Origin: CAYZJD01 sp964478455
GTDB lineage: Bacteria; Acidobacteriota; Terriglobia; Bryobacterales; Bryobacteraceae
Length of the DNA stretch: 16,073 nucleotides
Reading direction: 5' to 3'
NCBI GenBank assembly: GCA_964478455.1
Contig: CAYZJD010000066.1
Location: 1-16,073, forward strand
Made by a program: the position numbers and the translations under genes. This document shows, piece by piece, positions 7,423 to 15,529 of the stretch (the stretch's first letter is position 1; each line of letters starts with the position of its first letter). The notes under the pieces were generated by a model that saw only the letters and a program-made list of their open reading frames with translations, did no database searches and was not told the origin of the DNA.

Positions 7423-8538
7423 ATGACCTCCAAAGAACGGGTATTGGCCGCGTTCCGGCTCGGAGACACCCTCCCGGATCGGGTACCCGTTCAGTTCGAC
7501 CTCTGCCGCGCACTGCTGGAGACCCTGGGCGCCCGCTACGGCATCCCGATTCATTACACAAAGGCCTGGTACGAGGACCTCACCTACCGGATCTCCGGGA
7601 ACGAGCTGCGCGTCGCCATGGGTTCGGACTGCGTGGTGGTGGGCCTCGGCTTGCCGCGCGGGTATGAGCACCCCACGGACGAGCACGGGAGCACCATCAA
7701 CGAGTTCGGCATGAAGCTGCGGCCGGGGCCGCTCTACGTGGACTTGCTCGAATCCCCGCTCCGCAGCGTAACGAGCGTAGCGCAGGTGGAGGCTTTCCAG
7801 TTCCCGGACCCTCTCGCCGAGGGGCGATACGATGATGCCGCGTATTACATCGCGAAGTACGGGAAGGAGTACTTCATCATTGGCGATATCGAAATCACCC
7901 TGTTCGCCATGATGCGCCACCTGGTGGGCATGGAGAAACTGCTGATGGACATGGCGGCGGGAGAGCCGTATGTCGAGGCGCTTCGGGATAAGGCGGAGGT
8001 CTTCGCGCTCGCGGCCGGAAGGAAGCTGGTGGCCATGGGAGTGGACGGCATCTGGGCGGGCGATGACTTCGGCAGCCAGAAAGGACTTCTCATCTCCCCC
8101 GCCATGTTTCGCCGGTACTTCAAGGAGCCTTATCGGCGCCTGTATTCCGGTCTGAAGGCCGTGAACCCTGATCTCCTCATCATGCAGCACTCCGATGGCG
8201 CCATCGCTCCCATTCTCGACGACTGGATCGAGGCCGGAATGGAGGTCTTCAATCCTGTTCAACCCGGTGTCCCAGGACACGATCCCGGGGAGCTTAAACG
8301 CCGCTTTGGTGGCCGGCTCGGTTTCTGGGGCGGCATTGACCAGCAGCGTCTGCTGCCGTTGGGCACGCCGAAGCAGATCGAGGAAGAAGTCAGGCGGATT
8401 ATCAGTATCCTGGGGCAGGGCGCCGGATATATGGTGGCTCCCGCGCACATCTTGCAGCCGGACACGCCTGTGGAGAACATCCAAGCCTTTCTCGATGCCG
8501 CCCGCAACTGCGGAGTATACGCAAAGGAAACGACGTGA
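7423..8538 (+). CDS. Uroporphyrinogen decarboxylase (UroD)-family protein, methyltransferase-like fold
   Basis: 371 aa, cytoplasmic, no signal peptide. It follows the UroD/MtaA-CmuA fold: 'MTSKERVLAAFRLGDTLPDRVPV' at the start, 'GDDFGSQKGLLISPAMFRRYFKEP' near 213-236, 'LLIMQHSDGAIAPILDDWIEAGMEVFNPVQ' spanning 251-280, 'FWGGIDQQRLLPLGTPKQIEEEV' near 301-323, and 'APAHILQPDTPVENIQAF' near 339-356. It lacks the N-terminal substrate region of true HemE. It also lacks the zinc motif of corrinoid methyltransferases: the expected H-x-C is H256-S257-D258, and the later Cys is replaced in 'VAPAH', leaving H342 nearby. Methyl transfer by the usual zinc-thiolate route is therefore unlikely. Such paralogs are common in sugar-degradation loci but their reaction is unknown to me. 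The ribosome binding site is weak (GATAGAAAG). The gene lies 38 bp after the DUF6259-like gene. Confidence 0.8.
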   Translation: MTSKERVLAAFRLGDTLPDRVPVQFDLCRALLETLGARYGIPIHYTKAWYEDLTYRISGNELRVAMGSDCVVVGLGLPRGYEHPTDEHGSTINEFGMKLRPGPLYVDLLESPLRSVTSVAQVEAFQFPDPLAEGRYDDAAYYIAKYGKEYFIIGDIEITLFAMMRHLVGMEKLLMDMAAGEPYVEALRDKAEVFALAAGRKLVAMGVDGIWAGDDFGSQKGLLISPAMFRRYFKEPYRRLYSGLKAVNPDLLIMQHSDGAIAPILDDWIEAGMEVFNPVQPGVPGHDPGELKRRFGGRLGFWGGIDQQRLLPLGTPKQIEEEVRRIISILGQGAGYMVAPAHILQPDTPVENIQAFLDAARNCGVYAKETT

Positions 8539-8591
8539 AGGCCTGCAACTAGGGACTGGTCCTCAAAAAGACAAGTCTGAAGGAGGCACGT

Positions 8592-11579
8592 ATGAAACGA
8601 ACTTCTACCACTCGTCGTGAACTTCTGGCTGGTGCGGGTATCTGCATCGGCGCCGCTTTCCCGGGCCGAAGCGCAGACACCAGGCTTGCCGCGGTAAATG
8701 CGCTCGAACTTGGATTTCGCACCCCGCAGGACCCGCATAAGCCCTGGGTCTACTGGTGGTGGGTCAACGGCAACGTGACCCGGCGCTCGATCACCAGGGA
8801 CCTCGAGGAAATGAAAAGCAAGGGAATCGGCGGGTTCCTGATGTTCGACTCGCGCCGCTACGGCGAACAACACTTGCCTCCGCCGCCCAGTCCCATGGAC
8901 TACATGAGTTCCGAGTGGCGCGGGATGCTCAAGTTCGCTATGTCGGAGGCGAGCCGCCTGGGCCTCGAAATGAGCATGAACCTCAGCACTCACGGCGGTA
9001 CTTTGCGGTCGCCGTGGGAAACCGGGGCCGATGCGCCGAAAAAGCTGGTGTGGACGTCGGCGGAGGTGCGCGGCCCCAGGCGCATCGCCTGCGAATTGCG
9101 CCGGTCGGGAAAGGCGCACTCCTGGGAAGTAGCGGTGCTCGCGGTGCAGCACGCCGGTCCCCAGGGTCCCGCGGCTACCGGAGCTGTGGATCTTTCCGGC
9201 GAGTGGCGCGAGATCATCGTCGAGGCGAAAGACACCTCAGCGGCGGTGACCGCGGTTGTCGATCTCACCTCCAGCGTGGACAGACAAGGCCGCCTCGCCT
9301 GGGATGCGCCCGAGGGGCGTTGGACGCTGCTCCGGTTTGCTTGCGTCACCATGGACGGCTACGAGAACGACGTGGACATCCTGAACGCGAAAGCGGTGGG
9401 AGCCCACTTCGAGCGCATGGCCCAGAAGATCCTGGCCGACGCCGGGCCACTGGTCGGGAAGACGCTCACGCATTTCTACAACGTGAGCTGGGAAGGCGCC
9501 TCGCCGACCTGGACGCCCGGCTTCGAGCAGGACTTCACGAAGTTTCGCGGTTACGACCCGCGAGCGTACCTGCCGGTGCTCGCCGGGCTCGCCGTGAAGG
9601 ACCGGGAGACGTCCGCCCGTTTCCTGGAAGACTACTGCCGGACGCTGGGCGACTGCTTCCAGGAGAACTGCTACGGCCTGCTGGGGGAGTTGTGCCACCG
9701 GGCCGGCCTGAAGTGGCATTCCGAGTCCGGCGGGCCGTGGGACCGCAAGAAGGCGCTGTTCGCGCGCACCGACCAGTTGGCCTTTTGGGGGCGCAACGAC
9801 ATGCCCCAGGGCGAGTTCTGGCACTCTAGCAGGGCATCTTTGACCAACTGCCGTCGCACCGCCATGGCGGCGCACGTCTACGGCAGGCCCCGCGCGGCCG
9901 CTGAGGCCTTCACGAGCATGGACGCGCACTGGGCGGAGTGGCCTGCCCTACTCAAACCGCGCGGCGACGCCGCTCTCATCGACGGCATCAATCATTTCAT
10001 CTGGCACACCTTTGACGCTTCGCCGGAGGAGTTCGGCAAGCCGGGCATCGTGTATTTCGCCGGCTCACACCTGAATCCTAATGTGACGTGGTGGGAGCAA
10101 GCGGGCGCCTTCCTCGCTTACCTGGGGCGCTGTCAGTTCCTGCTGCGCCAGGGGCGGTTCGTGAGCGACGTATGTGTGTACACGAGCGACCGGAACTACG
10201 CCCGATGGGGCCGGGACGAACGCTGGAGCGACAAGGCCTCGCTCACACTGGGCAAGGGCTACACCTACGACCTGCTCACGACGGAAGTGCTGCTGGAGCG
10301 CATATCCGTGCGGGACGGCAGCCTCGTGCTGCCGGACGGCATGCGCTACCGCATTCTCGTTGTGGACCTGGAAGAGGAAGTCGTGCCGCCGGAAGCGCTG
10401 CGCAAAATCCTTGCGCTCGCGGAGGCCGGTGGGACGGTCGTGTTAGGCCGGCGCCGGCCCGAACGCGCCCCCGGCTTGAAGGACGCCGCGGCACGCGATG
10501 CCGAAGTGCGGCGGCTGGCCAGCGCGCTATGGGGCGACTCGGGCGAGCAGCCTTTCCGCCGGCCGCTCGGCAAAGGCAAGGTCATCGGCGGGACGAGCCT
10601 GGATGAGGTCCTACAGGTTGAAGGCGTGCTACCCGATTTCGCCGGACCTTGGGAGTGCCATCACCGCCGCGCGGGCGACACGGACGCCTACTTCGTGGTG
10701 GGGCAAGGCCGCGCCGATTGCACGTTCCGCGTCCGCAGCAAGGAGCCGGAGTTCTGGGACCCAGTGAGCGGCCGGATCCGCGATGCGGTCCACTACCGCA
10801 CCACGGGCGACGGGCGGACCGTGGTTCCCGTCAGCCTGCCGGAGAACGGTTCGCTGTTTGTGGTGTTCCGCAAGCCAGCCGCGCGCCGGCACCTGGTCTC
10901 GGTTTCCGGCGCGACAGACAGCCTGGAAATCGAAAGGCGCACCCAGGGCGGCGCGCAGGTGCGCCTGTGGCAGGGGGGCCGCTTCGTGCTCCAGACCTCT
11001 GCCAACCAAGAGGTAACCGTACAAGCAAAGCTCCCCGAGCCGATGGTGCTCGGCGGGCCGTGGCAGGTGCGGTTCGCACCCGGGCGGGGCGCTCCGGAGT
11101 CGGCCGTCTTCCACCGGCTGATTCCTTGGAACGAACACCCCGACGAGGGCATACGGTTCTTCTCTGGCACGACCGTCTACCGGATAACGTTCGAGCTCGA
11201 CGCGGCGCGCGCCGGAGGGCTGGTCCGGCTGCAACTCGGGCAGGTGAGGAACATCGCCCAGGTCCGGGTGAACGCGAAGCCGCTCGGGGTGGTGTGGACC
11301 GAGCCGTGGTCGGTGGACCTGACCGGGACAGTGAAGCCGGGCCGCAACGAACTCGAGGTGGACGTTACTAACCTCTGGGTGAACCGGCTGATCGGCGATG
11401 CTGCGCTTCCTGAGGAGAAACGGCTGACGAAGACTATCGTGCGGCGCAATCCGGCGGAGGACCGGCTTCTTCGCTACCCCCACCTGCGCGGCTACCTGGC
11501 CAGCGACCCCTTGCAGCCGTCCGGGCTACTCGGGCCGGTGGTGCTGGATTTCGGCGAACTCCGCGCTGTGCGACTCTAG
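8592..11579 (+). CDS. GH106-type glycoside hydrolase, probable alpha-L-rhamnosidase, Tat-exported
   Basis: 995 aa, close to the usual 1000-1100 aa of the family. The N-terminus 'TSTTRRELLAGAGICIGAAF' is a twin-arginine (Tat) signal, cleaved near residue 28. Diagnostic GH106-like blocks follow in order: 'PWVYWWWVNGNVT' (51-63) with 'DLEEMKSKGIGGFLMF' (70-85), 'VSWEGASPTWTPGFEQDF' (298-315), 'RGYDPRAYLPVLAG' (319-332), 'HSESGGPWD' (376-384), 'GEFWH' (407-411), 'AAHVYGRPRAAAEAFTS' (426-442), 'DGINHFIWHTFDASP' (464-478) and 'GSHLNPNVTWWEQAG' (491-505). E301, E378, E408 and E438 are conserved acids from which the calcium and catalytic ligands of the family would come; I do not assign them individually. 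A C-terminal galactose-binding-like sandwich (about 855-945) carries 'VRLQLGQVRNIAQVRVN'. Known members release alpha-L-rhamnose from pectin-type glycans, but the wider family may have other specificities. AGGAGG sits 5 nt before the ATG. Likely periplasmic. Confidence 0.85.
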   Translation: MKRTSTTRRELLAGAGICIGAAFPGRSADTRLAAVNALELGFRTPQDPHKPWVYWWWVNGNVTRRSITRDLEEMKSKGIGGFLMFDSRRYGEQHLPPPPSPMDYMSSEWRGMLKFAMSEASRLGLEMSMNLSTHGGTLRSPWETGADAPKKLVWTSAEVRGPRRIACELRRSGKAHSWEVAVLAVQHAGPQGPAATGAVDLSGEWREIIVEAKDTSAAVTAVVDLTSSVDRQGRLAWDAPEGRWTLLRFACVTMDGYENDVDILNAKAVGAHFERMAQKILADAGPLVGKTLTHFYNVSWEGASPTWTPGFEQDFTKFRGYDPRAYLPVLAGLAVKDRETSARFLEDYCRTLGDCFQENCYGLLGELCHRAGLKWHSESGGPWDRKKALFARTDQLAFWGRNDMPQGEFWHSSRASLTNCRRTAMAAHVYGRPRAAAEAFTSMDAHWAEWPALLKPRGDAALIDGINHFIWHTFDASPEEFGKPGIVYFAGSHLNPNVTWWEQAGAFLAYLGRCQFLLRQGRFVSDVCVYTSDRNYARWGRDERWSDKASLTLGKGYTYDLLTTEVLLERISVRDGSLVLPDGMRYRILVVDLEEEVVPPEALRKILALAEAGGTVVLGRRRPERAPGLKDAAARDAEVRRLASALWGDSGEQPFRRPLGKGKVIGGTSLDEVLQVEGVLPDFAGPWECHHRRAGDTDAYFVVGQGRADCTFRVRSKEPEFWDPVSGRIRDAVHYRTTGDGRTVVPVSLPENGSLFVVFRKPAARRHLVSVSGATDSLEIERRTQGGAQVRLWQGGRFVLQTSANQEVTVQAKLPEPMVLGGPWQVRFAPGRGAPESAVFHRLIPWNEHPDEGIRFFSGTTVYRITFELDAARAGGLVRLQLGQVRNIAQVRVNAKPLGVVWTEPWSVDLTGTVKPGRNELEVDVTNLWVNRLIGDAALPEEKRLTKTIVRRNPAEDRLLRYPHLRGYLASDPLQPSGLLGPVVLDFGELRAVRL

Positions 11580-11597
11580 ACCTTCTGAGGATTTCTC

Positions 11598-13085
11598 ATG
11601 TCTCATCAACAACTGGCTGTTCCGGTCTCCGAAAGGGCGCTTAGCGGCAGCCGGCGAGCCGGAACGGCAAGAATCGGCGTGTTCAATGTGGGCTTTCACC
11701 GCTACTGGCCGCAGTTTCCGGGCCTGCGGGAAAGGTTGGCTGGCTACCGGGAGAGGTTCGAAGCCGGGCTGCGCGAGAGCGGCGTGGAGGTGGTGTCGGC
11801 CGGGCTGGTGGATACGGTGCAGGCCGGCCGGCGGGCCGGAGAGTTCTTCGCCGCGGAGAACGTAGACCTCATCTTTTGCGACGTGACTACCTACGTGCAG
11901 TCGGCATTCGTGCTGCCGGTGGCGCAGCGGGCCAAGGCGCACATGGTGCTCGTGGGACTTCAGCCCACACCGGGCATGGACGTCGCAGCAGCCACCACCT
12001 TCGAGCAACTGGCGCACGACAACTGCACTTCCATGCCGGAGATCGCTTACGCGCTGAAGCGGGCCGGCCTCCCCTGCGATGCGGTATTCGGAATGCTCGA
12101 AGGGGACGAGCGGGCCTGGGGGATCATCCACGACTGGTGCCGCGCGGCGCGCGTGGCACACACGCTCAAGAACGCGCGCATTGGACTGTTAGGGCACCCC
12201 TTCGAGGGCATGCTGGACATGAACGCGGACCCCACCGCCTTCGACGCCGCTTTCGGCATGCACATCGCCATGGTCGAGATGTGCGATTTCAAGAAGCGGG
12301 TCGATGAGGCCAGCGCCGCCGAGGTGGCCAGGATGAAAGCGGCCATCGAGGAGTTCTTCCGCTTCCCTGAACCGGGCGCGGATGCCATCGCAGGCCGGGT
12401 GACCCCGGAGGCGCTGGAGTGGGCGGCGCGGGTGGCGGTGGGGCTGGAAAAGCTGGTGGCGGACTTCGAGCTTGATGGGCTGGCCCACTACTACCGCGGC
12501 GTGGACGGAAACGAGTATGAGCAACTCATGGCCGGCATCATCGTCGGCGCCTCACTCCTCACCGCGCGCGGCATCCCCGTCGCGGGCGAGGGCGACTTGA
12601 AGAACTGCGTCGCCATGCTGACGCTGGACCGCCTGGGCGCCGGCGGCTCGTTCGCCGAGCTCCACCCAGCCGACTTCAGGGAAGACTTCGTGTTCATCGG
12701 CCATGACGGCCCGGGTCACATCGCCATCAGCAATGAGAAGCCCGCCCTCCGCGGCCTGAGCCTCTACCACGGCAAGTTCGGGCATGGGGTCTCCGTGGAG
12801 TTCAAGGTGAAGCATGGGCCCATTACCCTCGCCGGCCTGACGCTCGGCGGGGACGGCCGGCTGAAGTGGGTCCTGGCCGAGGGAGAGTCCGTGCCGGGCG
12901 CCATCCCCGCTACGGGCAACACCAACACGCGCTGTCGCTTCAAACCCGATATGCCGACCTTCATCGAACGCTGGAGCGAGGCCGGACCCACGCATCACTT
13001 CGCTCTGGGCATCGGCCGGCAGATCGCCAGTCTGCGCAAGCTTGGCCGGCTGTTCGGGATGGAAACCGTTGTGGTCGCGGAATGA
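11598..13085 (+). CDS. L-arabinose/L-fucose isomerase-like sugar isomerase
   Basis: 495 aa, cytoplasmic. The N-terminal half is a Rossmann-like domain of the AraA/FucI fold ('ARIGVFNVGFHRYWPQF' 24-40, 'VDLIFCDVTTYVQSAFVLPV' 89-108, 'LLGHPFEGMLDMNADPTAF' 197-215). The C-terminal half keeps the metal/catalytic site of L-arabinose isomerase: E331 in 'VAGEGDLKN', E354 in 'GGSFAEL', a histidine in 'FIGHDGPGH' (H369 or H374), and H466/H467 in 'EAGPTHHFALGIG'. These correspond to E306, E333, H350 and H450 of the E. coli enzyme as I recall it. The reaction should be Mn-dependent aldose-ketose isomerisation. The sugar need not be arabinose: neighbours suggest a deoxy or methylated sugar (inference). 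TGAGGA lies about 8 nt before the ATG, 18 bp after the GH106 stop. Its stop overlaps the start of the transporter (ATGA), implying translational coupling. Confidence 0.82.
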   Translation: MSHQQLAVPVSERALSGSRRAGTARIGVFNVGFHRYWPQFPGLRERLAGYRERFEAGLRESGVEVVSAGLVDTVQAGRRAGEFFAAENVDLIFCDVTTYVQSAFVLPVAQRAKAHMVLVGLQPTPGMDVAAATTFEQLAHDNCTSMPEIAYALKRAGLPCDAVFGMLEGDERAWGIIHDWCRAARVAHTLKNARIGLLGHPFEGMLDMNADPTAFDAAFGMHIAMVEMCDFKKRVDEASAAEVARMKAAIEEFFRFPEPGADAIAGRVTPEALEWAARVAVGLEKLVADFELDGLAHYYRGVDGNEYEQLMAGIIVGASLLTARGIPVAGEGDLKNCVAMLTLDRLGAGGSFAELHPADFREDFVFIGHDGPGHIAISNEKPALRGLSLYHGKFGHGVSVEFKVKHGPITLAGLTLGGDGRLKWVLAEGESVPGAIPATGNTNTRCRFKPDMPTFIERWSEAGPTHHFALGIGRQIASLRKLGRLFGMETVVVAE

Positions 13086-14308
13086 ACAGCGCGTCTCGCG
13101 GCCCCTGGGTCCTGTGCTGGCTGCTGTTCGTTGCTACGGCGCTGAGCTTTCTGGATCGGCAGGTGCTTTCCGTGCTCGTGCCCACACTCACCGCCGAATT
13201 CGGAATGAGCAACACGGAGTATTCCCGCGTGGTGTTCGCCTTCCAGCTCAGCTACACGGTGATGTTCGCGGTGGGCGGCCGGCTGATGGACTGGCTCGGC
13301 GCCCGAGTCGGCATGGCCCTCTCAGTGGGCGTCTGGTCGCTGGCGAGTGCGGCCCACGCGCTGGCGAGGGGCCCGCTGGGCCTCGGCCTCGCGCGCTTCT
13401 TTCTCGGCTTCGGCGAGGGAAGCTGCTTCCCCGCCGCCACTAAGGGTGCCGTGGAGTGGTTTCCTCTGGAGCAGAGGGTGCTTGCCATCGGTATCGCCAA
13501 CGGCGGGTCGGCCTTCGGCGCCGTCATTGCCCCGCCGCTGACGGCGAACCTGGCTTCGCGTTTCGGGTGGCGCGGAGCGTTCCTCGCTACCGGCGCCGTC
13601 GGCCTGCTGTGGCTCCTGGCCTGGCTTGCCGCTTTTCGGCTGGCCTCCGACAAGGTGCCGCCGTTTGGGAGCCGCACATTGGAATCCGGACCCGTTACGC
13701 GGCTCCTCGCTGACGGCAGGGTCCGCTGGGTGCTGGCTTCCCGGTTTCTCTTCGATCCCGTCTTCTACTTCTACATGTTCTGGATCCCCCAGTACCTGTC
13801 GAGGGAGCGCGGATTCTCGCTCCAACGGATCGGAAACTACTACTGGATCCCGTTCTTGGCGCTCGGAGTGAGTAATATTCTGAGCGGACGCCTCTCCGAT
13901 ACCCTGGTGCGCAAAGGGTGGGCGCCGCGCAGGGCGCGCACAGTCTTGCTCACTATCGCTGCCCTGGTGACTCCGGTCTCCTGGCTGGCATCAGTTATGC
14001 CGAACGCCGAGTGGGCAATTGCCCTGATGTCCTGCCTGATGCTGGCCCATGGACTGTGGATCAGCAACTTTCTGGGCCTGCTGAGCGACACGTTTCCCTC
14101 GACGGCCATCGCAACCATCACAGGGCTGACCGGAACCGCCGGCGGGATCGGAGGTATCCTGTCGAACTTGGCGGTGGGACCGCTGGTGGATCGATGGTCC
14201 TTCCGGCCGGCGTTTGCCGTCTCAGGTGTGCTCTATCTCGCAGCGCTGCTGCTCCTACTGTTGGGCGGCCTGGCAAGAGAGCGCCGCCCCGTCTCCAGTA
14301 CGCGCTGA
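13082..14308 (+). CDS. MFS transporter, anion:cation symporter (hexuronate/ExuT-like) type
   Basis: 408 aa starting at the ATG that overlaps the isomerase stop. A longer reading upstream to 12866 exists but would overlap the isomerase gene and adds 72 hydrophilic, Arg/His-rich residues, so it is rejected. About 12 membrane segments are visible. ACS-family signatures include 'LSFLDRQVLSVLVPTLTAEF' (21-40), motif A 'GGRLMDWLGARVGM' (65-78), 'RFFLGFGEGSCFPAATKG' (105-122) with 'EWFPLEQRVLAIGIANG' (125-141), and 'GAVIAPPLTANL' (146-157). Members usually import hexuronates, sugar acids or related anions by proton symport. Here it probably moves the sugar released in the periplasm into the cytoplasm where the isomerase waits. 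The preference for acidic substrates is known for the family and not shown here. Confidence 0.87.
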   Translation: MNSASRGPWVLCWLLFVATALSFLDRQVLSVLVPTLTAEFGMSNTEYSRVVFAFQLSYTVMFAVGGRLMDWLGARVGMALSVGVWSLASAAHALARGPLGLGLARFFLGFGEGSCFPAATKGAVEWFPLEQRVLAIGIANGGSAFGAVIAPPLTANLASRFGWRGAFLATGAVGLLWLLAWLAAFRLASDKVPPFGSRTLESGPVTRLLADGRVRWVLASRFLFDPVFYFYMFWIPQYLSRERGFSLQRIGNYYWIPFLALGVSNILSGRLSDTLVRKGWAPRRARTVLLTIAALVTPVSWLASVMPNAEWAIALMSCLMLAHGLWISNFLGLLSDTFPSTAIATITGLTGTAGGIGGILSNLAVGPLVDRWSFRPAFAVSGVLYLAALLLLLLGGLARERRPVSSTR

Positions 14309-14394
14309 ACCAGGCGCCCAGGACCAGGCTGCTGTATACTGTTCAGAAACCCCCAAATCCTGACGGGACATCTTCTAAGGAGACATAAGGACGT
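14309..14394 (+). promoter_or_regulatory. 86-bp gap with possible internal promoter and tandem Shine-Dalgarno
   Basis: This is the widest gap in the rightward gene run. It holds TATACT (14335-14340), a good -10 hexamer, but no recognisable -35 17 bp upstream. CTGAAC (14305-14310) and GTTCAG (14341-14346) are 6-bp inverted repeats 30 nt apart and share the GTTC half-site of operators A and B, possibly by chance. Two purine tracts, AAGGAG (14377-14382) and AAGGA (14387-14391), lie before the next ATG. No terminator is seen. Confidence 0.25.
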
Positions 14395-15519
14395 ATGCAG
14401 GTGCCATTCTATGGGCACGTTCGCCAGTACCACAACCTGAAACCGGAGATCGACGCCAACCTCCACGAGGTCCTCGAGAGCGGCCAGTACGTCATGGGGC
14501 CTATGCTCAAGCGCTTCGAGCAGGAGCTGGCCGCCTACCATGGGATGAAACACGCCGTGGGCGTGGGCAACGGGACCGACGCGCTGTGGCTGGCTTTCAT
14601 GGCGCTGGGCATCGGCCCGGGCGACGAATGCATCACTACCGTCAACACCTTCTTTGCCACCGCGGAAGCCATCTGGATCGCAGGCGCCACGGCGGTCTTT
14701 GTGGACTCCGATCCCCGCACCAACTGCATCGATCCCCCCTTGATCGAAGCCGCCGTCACGCCCCGCACCAAGGCCCTGGTCCCGGTGCACCTGTACGGCC
14801 AGTGCGCCGACATGAAGGCCATCCATCAGATCGCAGACCGCCGTCACCTGCTGGTCGTCGAGGACAACGCCCAAGCCGTCGGCGCACACGGCGACGGCTT
14901 CAAGATCGGCGAGTTGAGCGACGCCGTTTGCACCAGCTTCATCATCCAAAAGAACCTTGGCACCTTCGGCGACGGCGGCGCGGTGATTACCAACAACGAG
15001 AAAGTGGACCGCGCCATCCGCAAGCTGCGCAACCACGGCTCCGAGAAACGCTCCTGCCACAGCATGGGCTATAACAGCCGCCTGGACGACCTCCACGCCG
15101 GGATCCTCAGCGCCAAGCTGAAGAAGATCGACGAGTGGAACGACCTGCGCCGCCAGTGGGCCGCGCGGTACACCGCCGGTTTAGCCGGCGCTCGCCACCT
15201 CACGCTCCCCTACGAAGTCCCCGGCTACCGCCACGTCTTCCATCTCTATGTGATCGAGACCAAGCTGCCCGAGCAGCGCGATCCGCTGCTAGAGTTCCTT
15301 AACCGCAGCGGCATCGACGCCAAGTGCCACTACCCCATCGCCATCCATCAGCAGGCGGGTTACCCCTGGGGCAAGCCGGCGCGCATCGCCACCCCGCTTC
15401 CCAACTCCGAGCGCAACGCCGCCTGCTGCATCTCGCTCCCCATGTTCCCCGAACTCACTGCCGAGGAGGCGGATTACACCATCGCCAAGCTGCTCGCGTG
15501 GGACCGGGCTCAAGCATGA
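14395..15519 (+). CDS. DegT/DnrJ/EryC1/StrS-family PLP-dependent sugar aminotransferase
   Basis: 374 aa, normal for the family. PLP-site motifs are intact: 'GNGTDALWLAFMALGIGPGDE' region (59-78), 'LVPVHLYGQCADM' (128-140), 'LLVVEDNAQAVGA' (152-164, D157 facing the pyridine nitrogen), and the Schiff-base lysine K186 in 'SFIIQKNLGTFGDGGAV' (181-197). The usual residues before this lysine are aromatic-Pro-(Thr/Gly); here they are Ile-Ile-Gln. 'MGYNSRLDDLHAGIL' and 'KCHYPIAIHQQ' are also typical. The enzyme would transaminate a keto-sugar, or run in reverse to deaminate an amino-sugar. It pairs with the Gfo/Idh/MocA gene 10 bp downstream, a common partnership in which the dehydrogenase makes the keto-sugar. 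Whether it belongs to the upstream catabolic genes or begins a separate sugar-modifying unit is not clear because of the preceding 86-bp gap. Confidence 0.87.
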   Translation: MQVPFYGHVRQYHNLKPEIDANLHEVLESGQYVMGPMLKRFEQELAAYHGMKHAVGVGNGTDALWLAFMALGIGPGDECITTVNTFFATAEAIWIAGATAVFVDSDPRTNCIDPPLIEAAVTPRTKALVPVHLYGQCADMKAIHQIADRRHLLVVEDNAQAVGAHGDGFKIGELSDAVCTSFIIQKNLGTFGDGGAVITNNEKVDRAIRKLRNHGSEKRSCHSMGYNSRLDDLHAGILSAKLKKIDEWNDLRRQWAARYTAGLAGARHLTLPYEVPGYRHVFHLYVIETKLPEQRDPLLEFLNRSGIDAKCHYPIAIHQQAGYPWGKPARIATPLPNSERNAACCISLPMFPELTAEEADYTIAKLLAWDRAQA

Positions 15520-15529
15520 GGGCCAAGCC

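Noticed and set aside
7387..8484. 365-residue open frame on the minus strand opposite the UroD-like gene
   Set aside because: It mirrors the plus-strand gene, is rich in Arg/His, matches no family I recognise, and is expected by chance in GC-rich coding DNA.
8551..8580. GGACTGGTCC and AGACAAGTCT short palindromes before the GH106 gene as a terminator
   Set aside because: Loops would be only 2 nt and there is no T-run; the genes are probably cotranscribed.
10629..11483. 284-residue minus-strand open frame inside the GH106 gene
   Set aside because: Antisense shadow of a well-conserved domain, with no recognisable domain of its own.
12866..13081. Upstream extension of the MFS transporter frame by 72 codons
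   Set aside because: It overlaps the conserved C-terminus of the isomerase and is hydrophilic and Arg/His-rich; the ATG at 13082 begins right before the first membrane segment and gives the typical ATGA overlap.
14233..15096. 287-residue minus-strand open frame opposite the aminotransferase
   Set aside because: Composed of low-complexity Val/Ala/Gly-rich antisense of strongly conserved DegT motifs; not a gene.
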